DNA of 64,000 nt from the NCBI GenBank assembly GCA_003952965.2, contig CM025855.1:21143122-21207121 (forward strand), in the 5' to 3' direction. The position numbers and the translations under genes were made by a program. The stretch comes from Morella rubra. Lineage: Eukaryota > Streptophyta > Magnoliopsida > Fagales > Myricaceae. Every line of letters begins with the position of its first letter. The first letter of the stretch is position 1. Positions 46,089 through 59,060 of the stretch are shown one piece after another. A model generated the notes under the pieces. The model was not told where the DNA came from. It saw nothing but the letters and a program-made list of their open reading frames with translations, and did no database searches.

Positions 46089-48401
46089 TCAGGAATAGGA
46101 CCTAACTAAGCCAAAGTTAACAAAGGATCTAGACTTGAAAAGACCACCAAAGAGGAACCGAGTTTGAGACTCCTGAGCAACAGGTTTTAAGTCTTCCGGG
46201 CTGCCTTTCACTTTAAGGATAGTCTGGCCGATTGTTTGCCGGATGGAATCTATGGTCTTCGAATTGACAGGATTCCCTGATGCATCACGAACATAAAATG
46301 TATTCATAGCTTTTCCTGCTTTAGTTGTAACCTCTGCTCTGGTCACAGTGAGGCTATTTTCGCGAAAAATACGAGTGACATTAGACAGCAGCCCAACTCT
46401 GTCAGTAGTGCAGAGTTCCAGCTTCAACCCCTGCAGAAGTAAAGCGAAACTCTAGTCAAGAAAAATTGAATGAAGCCCCTCAAAGCAACAGTAAAACAGC
46501 AGGAGATGACCAAATACATTCTGTTTTCAGCTGCTATTTACAACTTGTTCTATTGCATATCAGAATCTCTCGAAGATCTGTACAAGAAAATTATGCTTGT
46601 AAACAGAATCAAAGAAATGTTTGAAACGCACAAAAGTTTCAGTGCAAACGGGTCCATTTCCTTAAAATAATGGTGATATAGACAAACCTTATCACCTTAT
46701 TCTTATGATGGTCTAAGATATAACAAACTTACTGCAAATAGATCCTTTGTTTTATAGCATGTAGAAGCCAAAGTTTAACTATCAATATGTTCAACTGTGA
46801 AATGACTACAAAGCTATTACCACCCATATGTTCAACTGCATAATTATTCATAAAACCATGGCAAATTACTCCACAAAACAAACAATAAAAGTTACAAATT
46901 CCCAATCATATCACATAAGAACTCACCTCAGATACTCTTCTCTCAATGGCTGCTTCTAGACATCGCGTCACTCTTTCCCTCTCTGCATCTGATTTCACAG
47001 GGGATCCATCTATATGCCTGATATAGTATTCCTGTAAACACTCTTACAAAATTAGAAAAATGCAACAACCAAAACCAAGCCCATACAATTGCCCTGCTAT
47101 AACATCATAACCGCATGTAAGTACGGTAGAGGGTTATGGGATACCTGATAAGCTTCTGGCCCCTCAGCATCAATATTTGCATGAAAAACCACATACTGCA
47201 TGTCTGTCAATGTGCAAACTGTATCAAAGAGAAGCTTTGGTCTATCCTTACTCCGGATGGTAACCATAGAGTAGTCTTTATCACACCAATTCACAACATT
47301 CACATTCGGCCGTTGTTTCGCATCCAAGGCACCATCTTCAGCTCGTTCATAATCCCTATCAGCAAACATCATCTGGTGAAGCCTCCTCTCAGTGTGTATA
47401 CTTGCATGAGAGAACACAGTGTTAGCTCCACCGGTTATGTTGCTTCCCTTGAGTACATTGCTGAGAAGTTGCTTAATCCTAGATAGCCTCTCTGGGTCAG
47501 TAATTGCACACTCAGTTTCCTCATCGGTCACATGCATCACTGCCGCGGCCCGGGTGTTATGTGTCCAGACCTCTGCGCTCACTACATTGCATTTAAGATG
47601 TGCGAGCACAGCACACACTTCGGAAAGTAGTCCCGGTCTGTCAGTTCCAGTTAGCTCAATCGCAGTGTGGTCTATTGATGGTATAACCCCAACAGACCTC
47701 CTAGAAGATGTAATGCATGAATCCGGTCCAAGAGACTGAAGACGAACACAATTAATCAGCTGTGTATGCATAGAAAGCAGAGGCATACATACCAATATGC
47801 AACAAGAGTCACCTTTCGAATATAATCCAGAATTTCTTCCTCTGTAACCTTATTTCCATCTTGACCAGTGACATTGAAAACTGAAGGAAGGAAAAAAAAA
47901 TTTGATTTTAGATTCCAAAGATATATAGGACAAATTAGAGAAAAGGGGTTAAAGATTCGGAAAGAATCATACCATCCATGAACCATCCACCATCAGAAGA
48001 AATGTAAGCCTTAGTTATGATGAGGTTAAGGTCAGTAAGGAATTGTACAACGTCGAGAAGTATCCCATATTTGTTTGCACTGTCAACCTGCATCATCCAA
48101 CGGAATAAGTACCAAAAGATGCTTGAGGAGAAAAAAGAAGCTCATAAAGCCCAACAGAAAGAAGAAATTAAAGCCATACCCTTATAACGGTTGCATTCTT
48201 GCAGGCTTCATTATCAATCACAACCCTGAGAAACAAAGACAAAAAGGTAAGTGGGCAGAAAGGTATATACTCGACCCGGATTCGTCAAAAGTAGACAGCA
48301 TCTCAGCGTCGTTGAAGAAGATAGAAATTTGGATACCTTGGTGGGTTCATTCTCCTGAAGAGTTTCTCATATTCGTCATCCATGTCATGTGAAAAGCTCA
48401 T
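46089..48401 (-). CDS. ACR4-like: ACT-domain-repeat protein, ACR4-like (right-arm copy)
   Basis: Mirror of 32947-35259. Exons on the minus strand: 48401-48337, 48225-48180, 48087-47973, 47880-47813, 47735-47145, 47031-46927 and 46430-46089, giving the same 443-aa product with four ACT regions. All paired open frames across the gene show a constant coordinate sum of 81348, so there is no net indel through exons and introns. The large exon and last exon give peptides identical to the left copy. It is intact, and its 3' end faces the 3' end of the left copy across 10.8 kb. If both copies are real, read-through transcription from either side could make long complementary RNAs. Confidence 0.95.
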
Positions 48402-49439
48402 GTTGACCTCCGAAATATAAGCTGCAGTAGCAAGAAGTAACAAATCAGAGAAAACTTAGAGAGAACCACCACGGCTAATCAAAGCAAAAGGCACTCAATT
48501 GATAAGGAATAAAAGGAAAGACTTGCCCAAAAAAAAACAGAGGAAAAGGAAACAGCATAAACCAAATCCTTTCAAGGAGCTCTTGCTATAATGACAAAGC
48601 AAAGCGGAGTGAAGAGGAGGAGGCGTGGGAGGCTTAAGCGAAAAATAACCAAATCCAGAAGAGCTCAAAAATAATTCTCGGTTTGAACAGATACAAAGGA
48701 AGCCAATTAAACTAAGCCACATCCACCTAAAAGTTGGTAGGGGCGTGGGTGGGTGTTTACGTGTTCGTAGGCTAAGTGACTAATGCGTGAGGAAAGATCC
48801 CACAGCACCAGCAAGCCATGGAATCAACAAAAGCTAAATCAGCACACAGAGAGAGAGAGAGAGAGACCAAGCACAAATACCAGAAAGCAAAAGAAAAAAC
48901 ACAGATTCCACCCGCCTGGATCTCAATTAAGATAGCAGAGAACACAACTAACAAAATCAAGCCAGCCAGTCCTTCCTCCCCCCGGGGGGCCAACCACCGA
49001 AAACACAAATTCCGAGGAAAAATACGATACCAGGGAACCAGAACCAGTTCCCCAGAATAACAAATAAACGTCAGTGAACACCCAAGTCTCCTGAACACCA
49101 ACCGAAACTAAGGCGTAAAGACAAAAGTAAAAACCCATTTATACCCACCACCCATCCCAAAACCGTAGAAAGGAACCACAGAAAACACAGTGCAAAGTTC
49201 TTACTTCGGGTCTAGCACAAACCTAGAAGCATACGAGTCTTGGCAACCAGAGAGAAGCACAAGATATAGATGGAAAACTCGGAAAAAGAGACTCTTCCAA
49301 AAACAGGGCACGAGAAAAAGTTGGGGAGCACCTACCCATTACAATTCTTGAGGATTTGTGATCTGGTATACCAAAGTTTTTTCGGTTCTCTGAACAGGGA
49401 GGCTTTTGTGCTTGTGTAAAACACAGCACAGTATATATA

Positions 49440-49447
49440 TATTTATA
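49440..49447 (-). promoter_or_regulatory. TATA box of ACR gene, right copy
   Basis: TATTTATA on the + strand (TATAAATA on the minus strand), the mirror of 31901-31908, with the same probable 5' UTR intron ending just upstream of the ATG at 48401. Confidence 0.55.
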
Positions 49448-49469
49448 CACGCTCGGAGATCCTAACCTC

Positions 49470-52400
49470 CCCCTGTGCGTCCTCACTCGCTAAGGAAACA
49501 ACAATATTTTTATACACGTCTCTATCTCTAAAAGAAAACCCCAAGAAAAATATTCCCGAAATATATGACCTCTCCCCGACACGATGCTCCAAAACCTGCA
49601 AGACCAATATAGTACACACCCCCCTTCTCAGTCTTTTCCTGATTTCCTCTCTCTCACACACTTTCTCTCTCCCTACCGGCGTGCTCTGTTTCTAATTTCA
49701 GTCTCCCCAAGGTACCAAAAAAACAGAGCATGCAGTCTGAAGTACCCCTGGCGCATTTTAAAAAGAGTGGACGAGGAATACTAAAGCGCGCTGGTGGCTT
49801 GAACTTTCGCTAAATCTGTATTTGGGAGAGAATAACCCACGTGTTAATACAGGGAAGTGAATAACGATGGCTCCAAAGATTGTGGGGGCGGACCAATTGG
49901 ACCGATTGTCCGGTCAGTGCTTTCCGTAACGGGACTCCATAATCTACCATCCGTCAGTCATTACGGCCAATTAATACCCTTATTAATGTATAATGACTTC
50001 CTTTTTCTTTTTTTCCTATGAAACGCAAATACACCACAAGTACCACCGGAGGAAACAGGTAATGCCAAATATATACACCAAATAAGCATATAATATATAT
50101 ATATATAACACACACACAATCGTCTAGAAAGATCTCTATTTTTTTTTTTTCTATTTTTTTTTACCTTTTTTCGAGCTCGACAGCTCATTATGTGGAATTT
50201 GAAATTGGCCGAAATTTTTTATCACCTAATCCAATTTGGGTATATCTGATACTGAATTTCTTTATCATCTTCAGTTTAGGAAAGACATGCTTGGACTAAA
50301 AGTGCAATAGGAAAGGGTTTACGGTATTTCCTCTTATGGGTCTACAAGAACAATATTAGACATGATAACAGATAGTGAGCATTTTAAATTTTATATTTTA
50401 CCTTATTTGTTGGAAGAAATTAAAAATGTTGTTCCCCCATTACCATATTCTTAATTTCCTTCTTTTATATTATTTTTGAAGGTGGAAATCAATTAAATCT
50501 TTTCTCCTCATACAGAAGTCAGAAGATAATTGGGCAAATGGAATTGAATAGAATTTCAGAAACCTTAAAGGAGATCCGTGTTGACTTTGCCCAAGATCTG
50601 GTTGTTGTGATTCCTAGCCAGATTTAGGTCCAGAGCTACTTCATCAAATCCCCAAGCATTTAGATGAGAAAATCATAGCGCCCTAAAAAGTTTAACACAA
50701 TTAATATAATATTTAATTTTATTTCAGAAAGTGCAAAAACAAAAAAAGAGCCGCCAAAATTTTATATTATCGCCGAGTCAGTTACCGACCCATAGGATAA
50801 TATTTTGGTGGGTGTTGCTAGTGCCCACATGGTTAGGCAAGCAGACTTGCTTTCCCGGTCAATTCTTGGTGCGCCCACACACGCATGTCTTGCGGTTCCA
50901 TGCCGGGCTAATGTTCCTCGCACGTGTCCCCCCGCCCCAATCTACTGGCTCCCCACCTCTTTGTGGACTACAACCTCTGGGTAACTTCATTTTAATAGCT
51001 AGGCAGTCCTAATGGTCCCATCCCAGTTTCTACTGCATGTCTTGACCTAATTGCATTCTTTAAGGTCTTGGCAAATTCCTCATTGTTGCATAGAAATGGA
51101 CTTGGTCCTCTTGAGTTTTATAGATTTACAAGAAAACTCGCCGACTTACTTGGTATTTGCTTACCAAGTCATTTATGAGTTGCTTGCGTGTAAGCACAAA
51201 ATTGAGTTGAATGGTCCAATTTGAGAACACATTGTGATCTCAAATTATGTGGTTCCGATTTTTGCAGAGACAAGAGAAATGGGTGTGAAGTTGGTGTCCT
51301 CCACCTAAGGAGTGGCCAGTAAGTGGTGAAACTGAGTGTAAGCAATTCAATTGGGTATGGTGCTGAGTGCATGGTGGTGCTGCATCTATGCAGCTTGCCA
51401 CTCGAACTTTGCTCTTGTAAGCAAAGTCACACCAGGGCCTTAAAAGGGAGCTACTGTTTGTTGGCGTGTTCCCTGCGGCATATCCATGACGGGAAAACGC
51501 AAGAGATGGGAGAGGGGGGGCCAGTGCTGATTCCTGAAGTCTAGGAATTTGTCTGTCTCATTGACATTACCGTTGTTTTTTCCCCGTGTCCATGGGCTGC
51601 CACCTCTGGAGCCCCTCCAAGTGGCGTCCTAATCAGCCTCTATTTTCAGGAATGTGTGACAACGCCAATTACCTAGGAGAAGGCAGGCCACCAATCTCAG
51701 AAATGACTCGCGGTTCCAGCAATCCCAAGTGCCCAAAAAATTGTTGTCCCATTGAAACTCGTGATACCTTGCCTTAATTATTCCCTCGAGTTTGGTACTT
51801 TACTTTCGCTTACCAAAATATCTACCTTAGTTTTTCGCTGGCCCATTTTTCTAGACATAATTAGTTGGCAGTCGGGACTGCCCTGTTTCGTTTGTCTTTC
51901 TGCGGACAGCAAATGGACCATCCAGCTAATAACTCGTTGTACCGAGTGTATAGGAGAGACGTCTAGGAGGAAATTAACCTATAAAGTGTGGTATCCCTAT
52001 GTTTACCATTGTGTTTACAATTTGTGCATATTCTCATGTACGAAATTTATAAAAAAAAAAAAAAAATCCATTTGAGAGTGGATTTCATCCCCGATCGTAC
52101 TGATTCAAATGGATTCGTATGGATGAACAAGATTCAAACCCCACCCAATCTTATGATTGATCTTATGCCACGTCAATTAAGCTGAGAATTTGATTAGAAC
52201 CATAATTCGATTATCCTCATTAATTGATGTGGTGCGGTGCCACTAAACGATCAATCTTTGATGAAATCCTTTCCTGAAATTATACTTACATGAATGAGTT
52301 TCATTTATTATTCTATTATTATCAATTAATTAATTAAAATCAAAAAATATTAGGTCAAAAAAATAAAAGAAAAAGGATAAATCATTGATCACCCTAGTAA

Positions 52401-55379
52401 CACAAATTTCAAAAGGAAAATAATTTTTAAAAGAGAAAAAAAAATTGTCCATTTTGTTTAATTACCCAATGTTTCTTTACCACCGACTGCCTACTCAATT
52501 CACACTATAGTATCATAGGGTAAGATCCCTCGTCTTCATATTATATGTTTTGATTTTTCCATTACTAACAATCGTACCGTTAGGTGTGCTCTATTCGGAT
52601 GATCACAATCATTAGTTGCTACCTTCAAAGGAAATCATGCACTCAACACTGATTTTTTCCATTCAAATCTTATAGTCTATTTGAATAATTGTACTTTAAA
52701 TCAATTAGCTATAGATCCCTATCATTAGGCACAGTTAACCACGTGCCACAATCTATAGTTTTATAGAAATCAATCTTTCGTACCAAAAAGTCTAGAAAAG
52801 AATTTTAAAAAATCATCATTAACTTCTAACTACCATTCTAACTGTCTCCCGGGCTCCCTCTTAACCACATAAACCACAATTAATTAATATTTAATGGTGA
52901 ACTTAATCCTAGTTAATTATGTTGAGATCGAGTCGGTCAATGGTCAAATGGGCCAGATTAAGACACCGTCCACCGTTAAAGAAGTATATCACATTTATAC
53001 CCTTTTTCTTTGTTTTTTTTAAGTTTGCTTTTAAAACTTTACTTTTTGAGAGTCGAACAGGCGCACGTGACGTGCACCAGTCCCGTGAGTAGGGTCACTT
53101 AGGGGCTGGCATGGCAGTCACGCACGCAGCACGTATTCGTTTTCATTAATGCATTTGGATTTTTTTAAATCTTTTTCTTTTTTAAAAAAAGTGACCTTTC
53201 GTACGCACGAAGGGTTGTTCTGATACGAGTCGAGCCTCCACGTCAGTGAAAGCTTAAAAGGAGAAGTTTGTGTGGGATTCCGACGTCGGCAAAGCCAAAA
53301 CTCGAGAAGGGGTTGTTTCGGTGGTGTGGCAGGGTTTGGACCCCCGTTTTAAGGACCGGGGTCCTTGCAAGGGGATAGACATTTTTTGTGGCTCTTTTTT
53401 TCCACTTTTGCTAGACAGATCATGGCAGCTAGACGTCCTTTACGCCCTTTTTTCTTTTTTCTTTTTTCTTTTTTTCTTTAACTTTCTCAAGCCTCCCACT
53501 TACAAAGCGGACAAAATTTTCCCAGATAAAAAAGATAAAGTTATGTTTAGTTTAGATTTTAAAATAATTTTTGTGTTTATATTTTTTTAAAAGTAGTGTA
53601 GACTTTTTTGAGATCGGTAAAAAGTGTATTAAAAGTTATTAAAATTAATGAAAAAGTGAGGGTAAGAAGTGTTTGAAAATATTTTGAAACACTATCTAAA
53701 TATAGCCATAGAGTTTCAAGGTAGAGTTGATAAAAGAATGGAACAAAGACAAAACGACATGCTAATTTAAAAAGAAAAAAGAAAAAAGACTAAACGACAG
53801 GACTATTAGATAAGAGAAGCAGCAGTTTTTCCCTAATTTAAAACACCATACGTTGGAGAGATGCGAACCTCGTATTTTCATTAAATTAGTTCCGGATGTT
53901 TAAAATATATCTAATAGGGTAATAAAGACTAACGTTTTAATAGATTTTAAACGTCAGGACCTAATTTGATATATTATAAAATTCAAAAGCTAATCAAATA
54001 AAATTATAAAATTATATCCAAGGGAATTTGTATTTAATCTCTCTTCTTCTTCTTCTTTTATGTCTTTTAGACGAGAATGAGATCATTTACGTTTCTCTAA
54101 AGAAACAGATACACTTTTCGAAGTGTTACGGGCAAACAACTTCTTTCAGGAAAAACTAGTACAAAAAATAAGGCAAACAAAATGCAGAAGATGTACGTAA
54201 TGTTTTTGTATATTTATGTAGTAATTCCAATTAAATAGCTCATATTTTACTACCCTACAAGGCTACAACTTAGTGCCATACACATGAATAAAAAAAATCA
54301 AGGATTATTTAGAGTAGGCATATGCTCGTGTAAAAAACCCTACCATAAAGTTTTCTTGAAAAACATCAACGATAGGTTAAGTACTATTTCGTCCTTAGAT
54401 TTTGATCTCTTTTAACAAATAGTCTTTCGGTTTTTAAATTGACTATAAAGGTTACTCAACTTAAATTTTTTATCAAAGAAATCATTCTCTTAAATTGACT
54501 TATAACTTTTTAAATTTTCTTCCCAATTTTTTATTTATTTAAATAATTAAAATACTTTAGTTTGTTTGATTTTTTTAAAAATAAAAAATTAGGAAAAAAA
54601 ATTTGAGAAAACTATGTCACATTATTTTAGTTTTAGGTGACTCATGACAACTTATAATTGAAACTGATGTGGTTATCGTTAACTTTGTAGATATAAGTTT
54701 AACGAAATGACTTGTTTGATAAAAATTACAAATTCAATTAACTTTATGATCAATTTTAAAACCCAATCACTATTTATTAAAATTGTCAAAACCTAGGGAC
54801 CAAATAATTCAAGATCTTTATAATATTTTACTACTTTACATTAAGTATATCATTATTTTATAATTTTATAATCCCTTAACTTCACTTTTAACAACTTTTC
54901 TTTGTTCTCTATTTGGCAGTAGCTAGAAAATTTTCAAAACAATTTTTTTCACAAACATTAATAATTTTTGCAAACTCCAATAACTTTTTTTTTTTTACAA
55001 ATTACAATAATTTTTCCCAAACTCCAACATTTATTTTACAAATCTAACAAACTTTTTATAAAACTCAATAAAATCTACACTACTATAAAAAAAAAATCCA
55101 CAAAAATTTGTTTTATCCTCCAAACTAAGCCTTAAATAGCCTCAATTATCTAAAACTGGAAATTAAGTTGATGAGCCTCAGATTTCATTCTTTTTTGTTT
55201 TCATGGGAAATTATGCTATGTTTGTTTTTGTTTCTAAATTTTTTTTGTAGTGGTTAAGAAATTATTTTGAGATATATCTGTTGGGGTGTTTGTTTTTGTG
55301 ATCGAACCATAGAAAAGTTTTTGAAATTTATTCTCTTGAAAATTGCGAGAGCAAAAAATATGTTTGCAAATAAAATTTT
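49470..55379. other. right-arm intergenic region upstream of the ACR gene
   Basis: Mirror of 25942-31880 with no recognised gene. The poly-A/(TA) zone at 50080-50180 is shorter and more altered than on the left. The MITE-like element is at about 53540-53706. Confidence 0.5.
53540..53706. mobile_element. small MITE-like element (right arm)
   Basis: Mirror of 27614-27780, with an internal GAGATCGG segment replacing the left arm's poly-A run. This is one of the clearer sequence differences between the arms. Confidence 0.4.
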
Positions 55380-56045
55380 GGCTTAAATGCACTGACAGTC
55401 CCTATGGTATGAGAATGTTGCAAATATGTCCCTACGGTAACAAAACTTATTTTTAAGTCCTTTTGGTAATGTTCACGTAAAAAAAAATATCCCTCCATCA
55501 GTCTCTATTTTGAAAAATAATGGGAGCTGGTGATGTGGCAAGCGTAAGTCACTATTTGCAAGATTTTCAAGAAATTACATTACGACTTAGGGGTTCGGGG
55601 GTAGAGGGAAGATGTTGATCCAGTGGGCTAAACAGTTCTCGCAGGGGTGGGAAGGAAATTTTGGGGAAGAAAGAGTTAGGGGTTTAGGGGTTCAATAGAG
55701 TGAATATGCTTGAAGGCCATGTACATGCGACGTCGTTTAGCTTGCTCTGTTTATGGGTTTTTTATTTATTTTGGTCTACGTGGCTTTATTTGAATGATGT
55801 GGCAATGACTGGACATCAGATGTGGCAAAGGTGGGCCCAAGATGACACGTGACCTAATATGATTCGTAATTACATGGCTTACGCTTGTTGCATCACTGGC
55901 TCCCGTTAGTTTTCGAAACAGAGACTGACAAAGGGATATTTTTTTTACGAGAACATTATCACGGGGACTTAAAAATAACTTTTGTTACCATAGGGATATA
56001 TTTGTAATATTCTCATACCACAAGGACTGTTAGTGCATTTAAGCC
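55380..56045. mobile_element. Mutator-like MITE, 666 bp, with perfect 9-bp target duplication
   Basis: The TIRs begin GGCTTAAATGCACTGACAGT and are about 160 bp long (left 55380-55545; right about 55880-56045 as reverse complement). The element is flanked by TAAAATTTT at 55371-55379 and again at 56046-56054, the 9-bp duplication typical of MULEs. There is no transposase. The right edge of palindrome symmetry (55529) falls inside its left TIR only because the matching left-arm sequence is lost in the gap. Confidence 0.85.
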
Positions 56046-56054
56046 TAAAATTTT

Positions 56055-56640
56055 TGTGATAGGAGTTTTAATGAGTTTTTGTAAAAGTTGTTTTAGTTTT
56101 TTCACAAAATTTGAAGCTTATAATTTGGTAGAAAATTTTATTGAAGATTGAAAATATTTTCAATAAAAAAAAATAATGTTTGTATTAGAAACTGGTTATT
56201 TTAAAAAAAAACTTTTTCACAACCAGTTTAACTACTAGATCATTTGCAATATGGATTCCCAACAACTAATTTTGAAATAATTAATACACTCTTAAACTAT
56301 TAAAGATTTAATTTATGGATTATAAATAATGTCATAGTTTGGGAGTAGAAAGTATATTTTTCATTTTTTGTGTATAAAAATTAGATATAATCAAGTCACT
56401 CTTTTAAAAATAAAACAAATCTACCTTAATTGGAAAGAAAAAAATAGAGTGAATTACACACGATGGCCATAAGTTTCGCATCATTCTACCCAAATCATCA
56501 AAGACATGGACTTGCTCTATTTTAGGTCGTATATTTTGCAGTTTACAGAATAATCTTCTATTCGGCGATATTCACCTTCTCTCTTATGTTTTTTTTTTTT
56601 TTTGAAAAGAATTATATTTACTCACTAGATTTTGAGGTGA
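56055..56640. other. AT-rich spacer, no gene seen
   Basis: A/T-rich DNA between two transposons. A CTCACTAGATTTTG phrase near 56617 has an inverted partner (CAAAAACCTAGTGAG) near 59308, so an outer, older element may enclose the nested pair. This is not proven. Confidence 0.4.
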
Positions 56641-56650
56641 TTTTGAAAAA

Positions 56651-59050
56651 GAGGTAATGTCATAATTCGCCCCACTACAAGAAAATCATGCTACAGCCAC
56701 CAAAGTCTTCTATTTGGTCGCTAAAACATCAAGCGCCAGTGACCAAATCCCTCTGTTGGTCACTAAAGGTACAGCTTTATGCTCCCGTTCCTAAAACTAA
56801 AAACTAGCGTTACTAAAAGTAAAAAATCATACTATAGCCACCGAACCTTCTCGAAGGACAGGTTTGGATGGCTTGTATACTTGTCTTCCTGATATTTACT
56901 AAATTACTTATTGCTATGTTTCGGTTTACTTTTTATCCATTACATTGTAAGGCAAACAATCCAAACTTTCTTCCTTTTAAAATTCTGCTCTTGCATTAAT
57001 AAATTTCAATTGTCTGCATTTGTTTGATTCCTAGGTGTTGGTCATCTGCATTCTCACTTTGTATGATTTTTTGAGTTGCATTGGTCTGATGCTTTTGCAT
57101 TGATGCAGTGATAAGATTGCACCACGGAACTCAGACTTTGTGACTTGATATCTGAGTTCTTGCACCAAGACCAATTGCTTTGTCACTCTAGCTAGTTTTC
57201 TTAATCACATATATATTGTGCAAATGCCCAAGTAAAAATGCTCCTGCAAATTGGCTTCTAATGCTCCAAGACCAAAATAAGAATGTAAACATTTTTTGCA
57301 TATTTGGCTGCCATTTTTAACTCTATGGAATGGTTGGATAGTGAGCATGTAATTGAGGCTAAGGTGAATATTTTAAAAAGATTGGAATGGTTGATGATGA
57401 TCTGGGGAACCAACTGGTTTTAGACTTCATAGTGATGATCTGTCTTAACTCTGTGTCCAAAACTGCCACCATGTTCTCTCATCACCTCAAGTAATACACG
57501 GCAAAAGTTGTCGATTTCTATAGAAGCTGTTGGTTTCTAAATTCACTGAAGCATCTTGCATATAATGTATCATCTCTTTGAGCTCGAAATCAGACAAGTT
57601 TTTGTGAAGACATATGCCTGCAACTCTCATTTTTGGTATTTTACACTTCTGCAGAGGCATGGTGGCAAGGGTTTTAAAGATCTAATCTAACTTGAACTTT
57701 TTCATTTTTCAAGGAAATTCTAGTAACAATTGCAAGCAGTGTGGAGCTACTCAAGATGGACTCCAATATTTAGAGTTCTATGTAGATCAGGTTGTAGGTA
57801 TTACTTAATTAGTCAGCTACTTCATTTTGTGAGTAATGTATAGATGCAAAAACTATGTATTTGCATTCTAAATATTGCCGCATTGTTGGTGTATGACTTG
57901 TATATAAATGCACATGAGACTTTGTTTCTGGAGATTTCTACTATGCAGAATTTGTTGCTTGAGAACTGTCTTCTTTATTCCAATTGAAGTAAGGAGATGA
58001 GTCTCCAATGAAGGAAATTGTAAATTCAAATAAAATGGAATATATTCAAAGAGAAAGAATACAATATAAAAACTTGCATATCTTGAATCTTTGACAAACA
58101 GTGCCATCACGTGAACAAAACAATCTATTCTTTTGAAATTAATGGCCACCAGGGTCACGAACAAAGTCTTGCGACCAAACAAGATTAGTCGGCAAACATT
58201 ACTCTCCACGGGAAGGGGCGTTAAGAGTGTCGTCGTCTTTGCTAACAGCATTTTTGACGCCATGGGCATTTGTTGGTGAAGAGCTCTCTTAACGCCATGG
58301 GCATTCGTCGGTGAAGGTCAACTTCGACCAGCTCGTCCAATTAACCGTAACCTTCAGCGACAGAGCGGGGTATCTTCCCCCACGAAATCAACGGTCGACG
58401 TTGCTGGACCAATGCCGACATTGAGTTCCTGTCGTCGAATCAGAGCTCTCGGCACGCGGCAGAGTCGACCACTCTTCGACGACCTCCTTCCGTGGCGGCA
58501 AAACTTTTGCGACGATTTTTGGGATTTCGACTATGAAAGCCGCCGTCGTTGGAACCAAGATTTCTTGTAGTGCCCCTAAGTATGGGGTAAAATCAATCTT
58601 GCCCCCTAATTATGAAAACGACAATTTACATCCTCTAACTTTCGAAAATCATTAATATACGCCCCTATCCAAATTAGGTGTTAAGTTAGACGGAAAAATA
58701 TGTAAAATGATTGAAATGCCCCTCCAAGACAATTTAAAAAAATAAATAAAAATTTCAGAAATAAATTAAAAACAAATAGATTTACTGAAATAGAGTTTCA
58801 ATACTTTTATTTAAAAAATATTACCTTTTTAAAAAATACATTATTTTTTATTTTTTAATGAATTTTTAATATTTTTAGAAATTTTGTCTTAGAAGGTCAT
58901 TTTACATGGTTTTTCTTCTAACTTAAGGCTAATTTGGATAGGGGGCACATTGATGATTTTCAAAAGTTAAAGGATGTAAATCGCCGTTTTATAGTTAGGG
59001 AGCGAGATTAATTTTGCCCTATACTTAAGGGACGAACTATGACATTGCCC
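56651..59050. mobile_element. MULE-type MITE interrupted by a nested CACTA element
   Basis: The outer element begins GAGGTAATGTCATAATTCG and ends with its inverted counterpart CGAACTATGACATTGCCC. It is flanked on both sides by the 10-bp sequence TTTTGAAAAA (56641-56650 and 59051-59060). Its left TIR is split after 22 bases by the CACTA insertion and resumes at 58573 (CCCCTAAGTATGGGG..). It matches the inverted right TIR (about 58900-59050) over roughly 150 bp. Non-coding. Confidence 0.75.
56673..58572. mobile_element. CACTA transposon, non-autonomous, 1.9 kb, nested
   Basis: Ends are CACTACAAGAAAATC and GATTTCTTGTAGTG with a CCC direct duplication on each side (56670-56672, 58573-58575), the 3-bp duplication expected for CACTA. 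The interior has no transposase. A minus-strand frame (57868-58269, 133 codons) shows no motif I recognise. The segment 58200-58560 is GC-richer than its surroundings and could be captured host sequence, but I cannot identify it. Confidence 0.8.
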
Positions 59051-59060
59051 TTTTGAAAAA

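Larger units (their letters stand above)
40770..55529. repeat. right arm of the giant inverted repeat (about 14.8 kb)
   Basis: Reverse complement of 25792-40570, carrying the same series of features in reverse order. Differences from the left arm are mostly homopolymer-length changes, with short indels and a more divergent stretch at 50040-50260. Unlike the left arm, sequence continues beyond the tip into the rest of a MULE. Confidence 0.97.

Noticed and set aside
25792-55529. The two arms as LTRs of one retroelement
   Set aside because: They are inverted, not direct, about 14.8 kb long, and contain host genes with introns.
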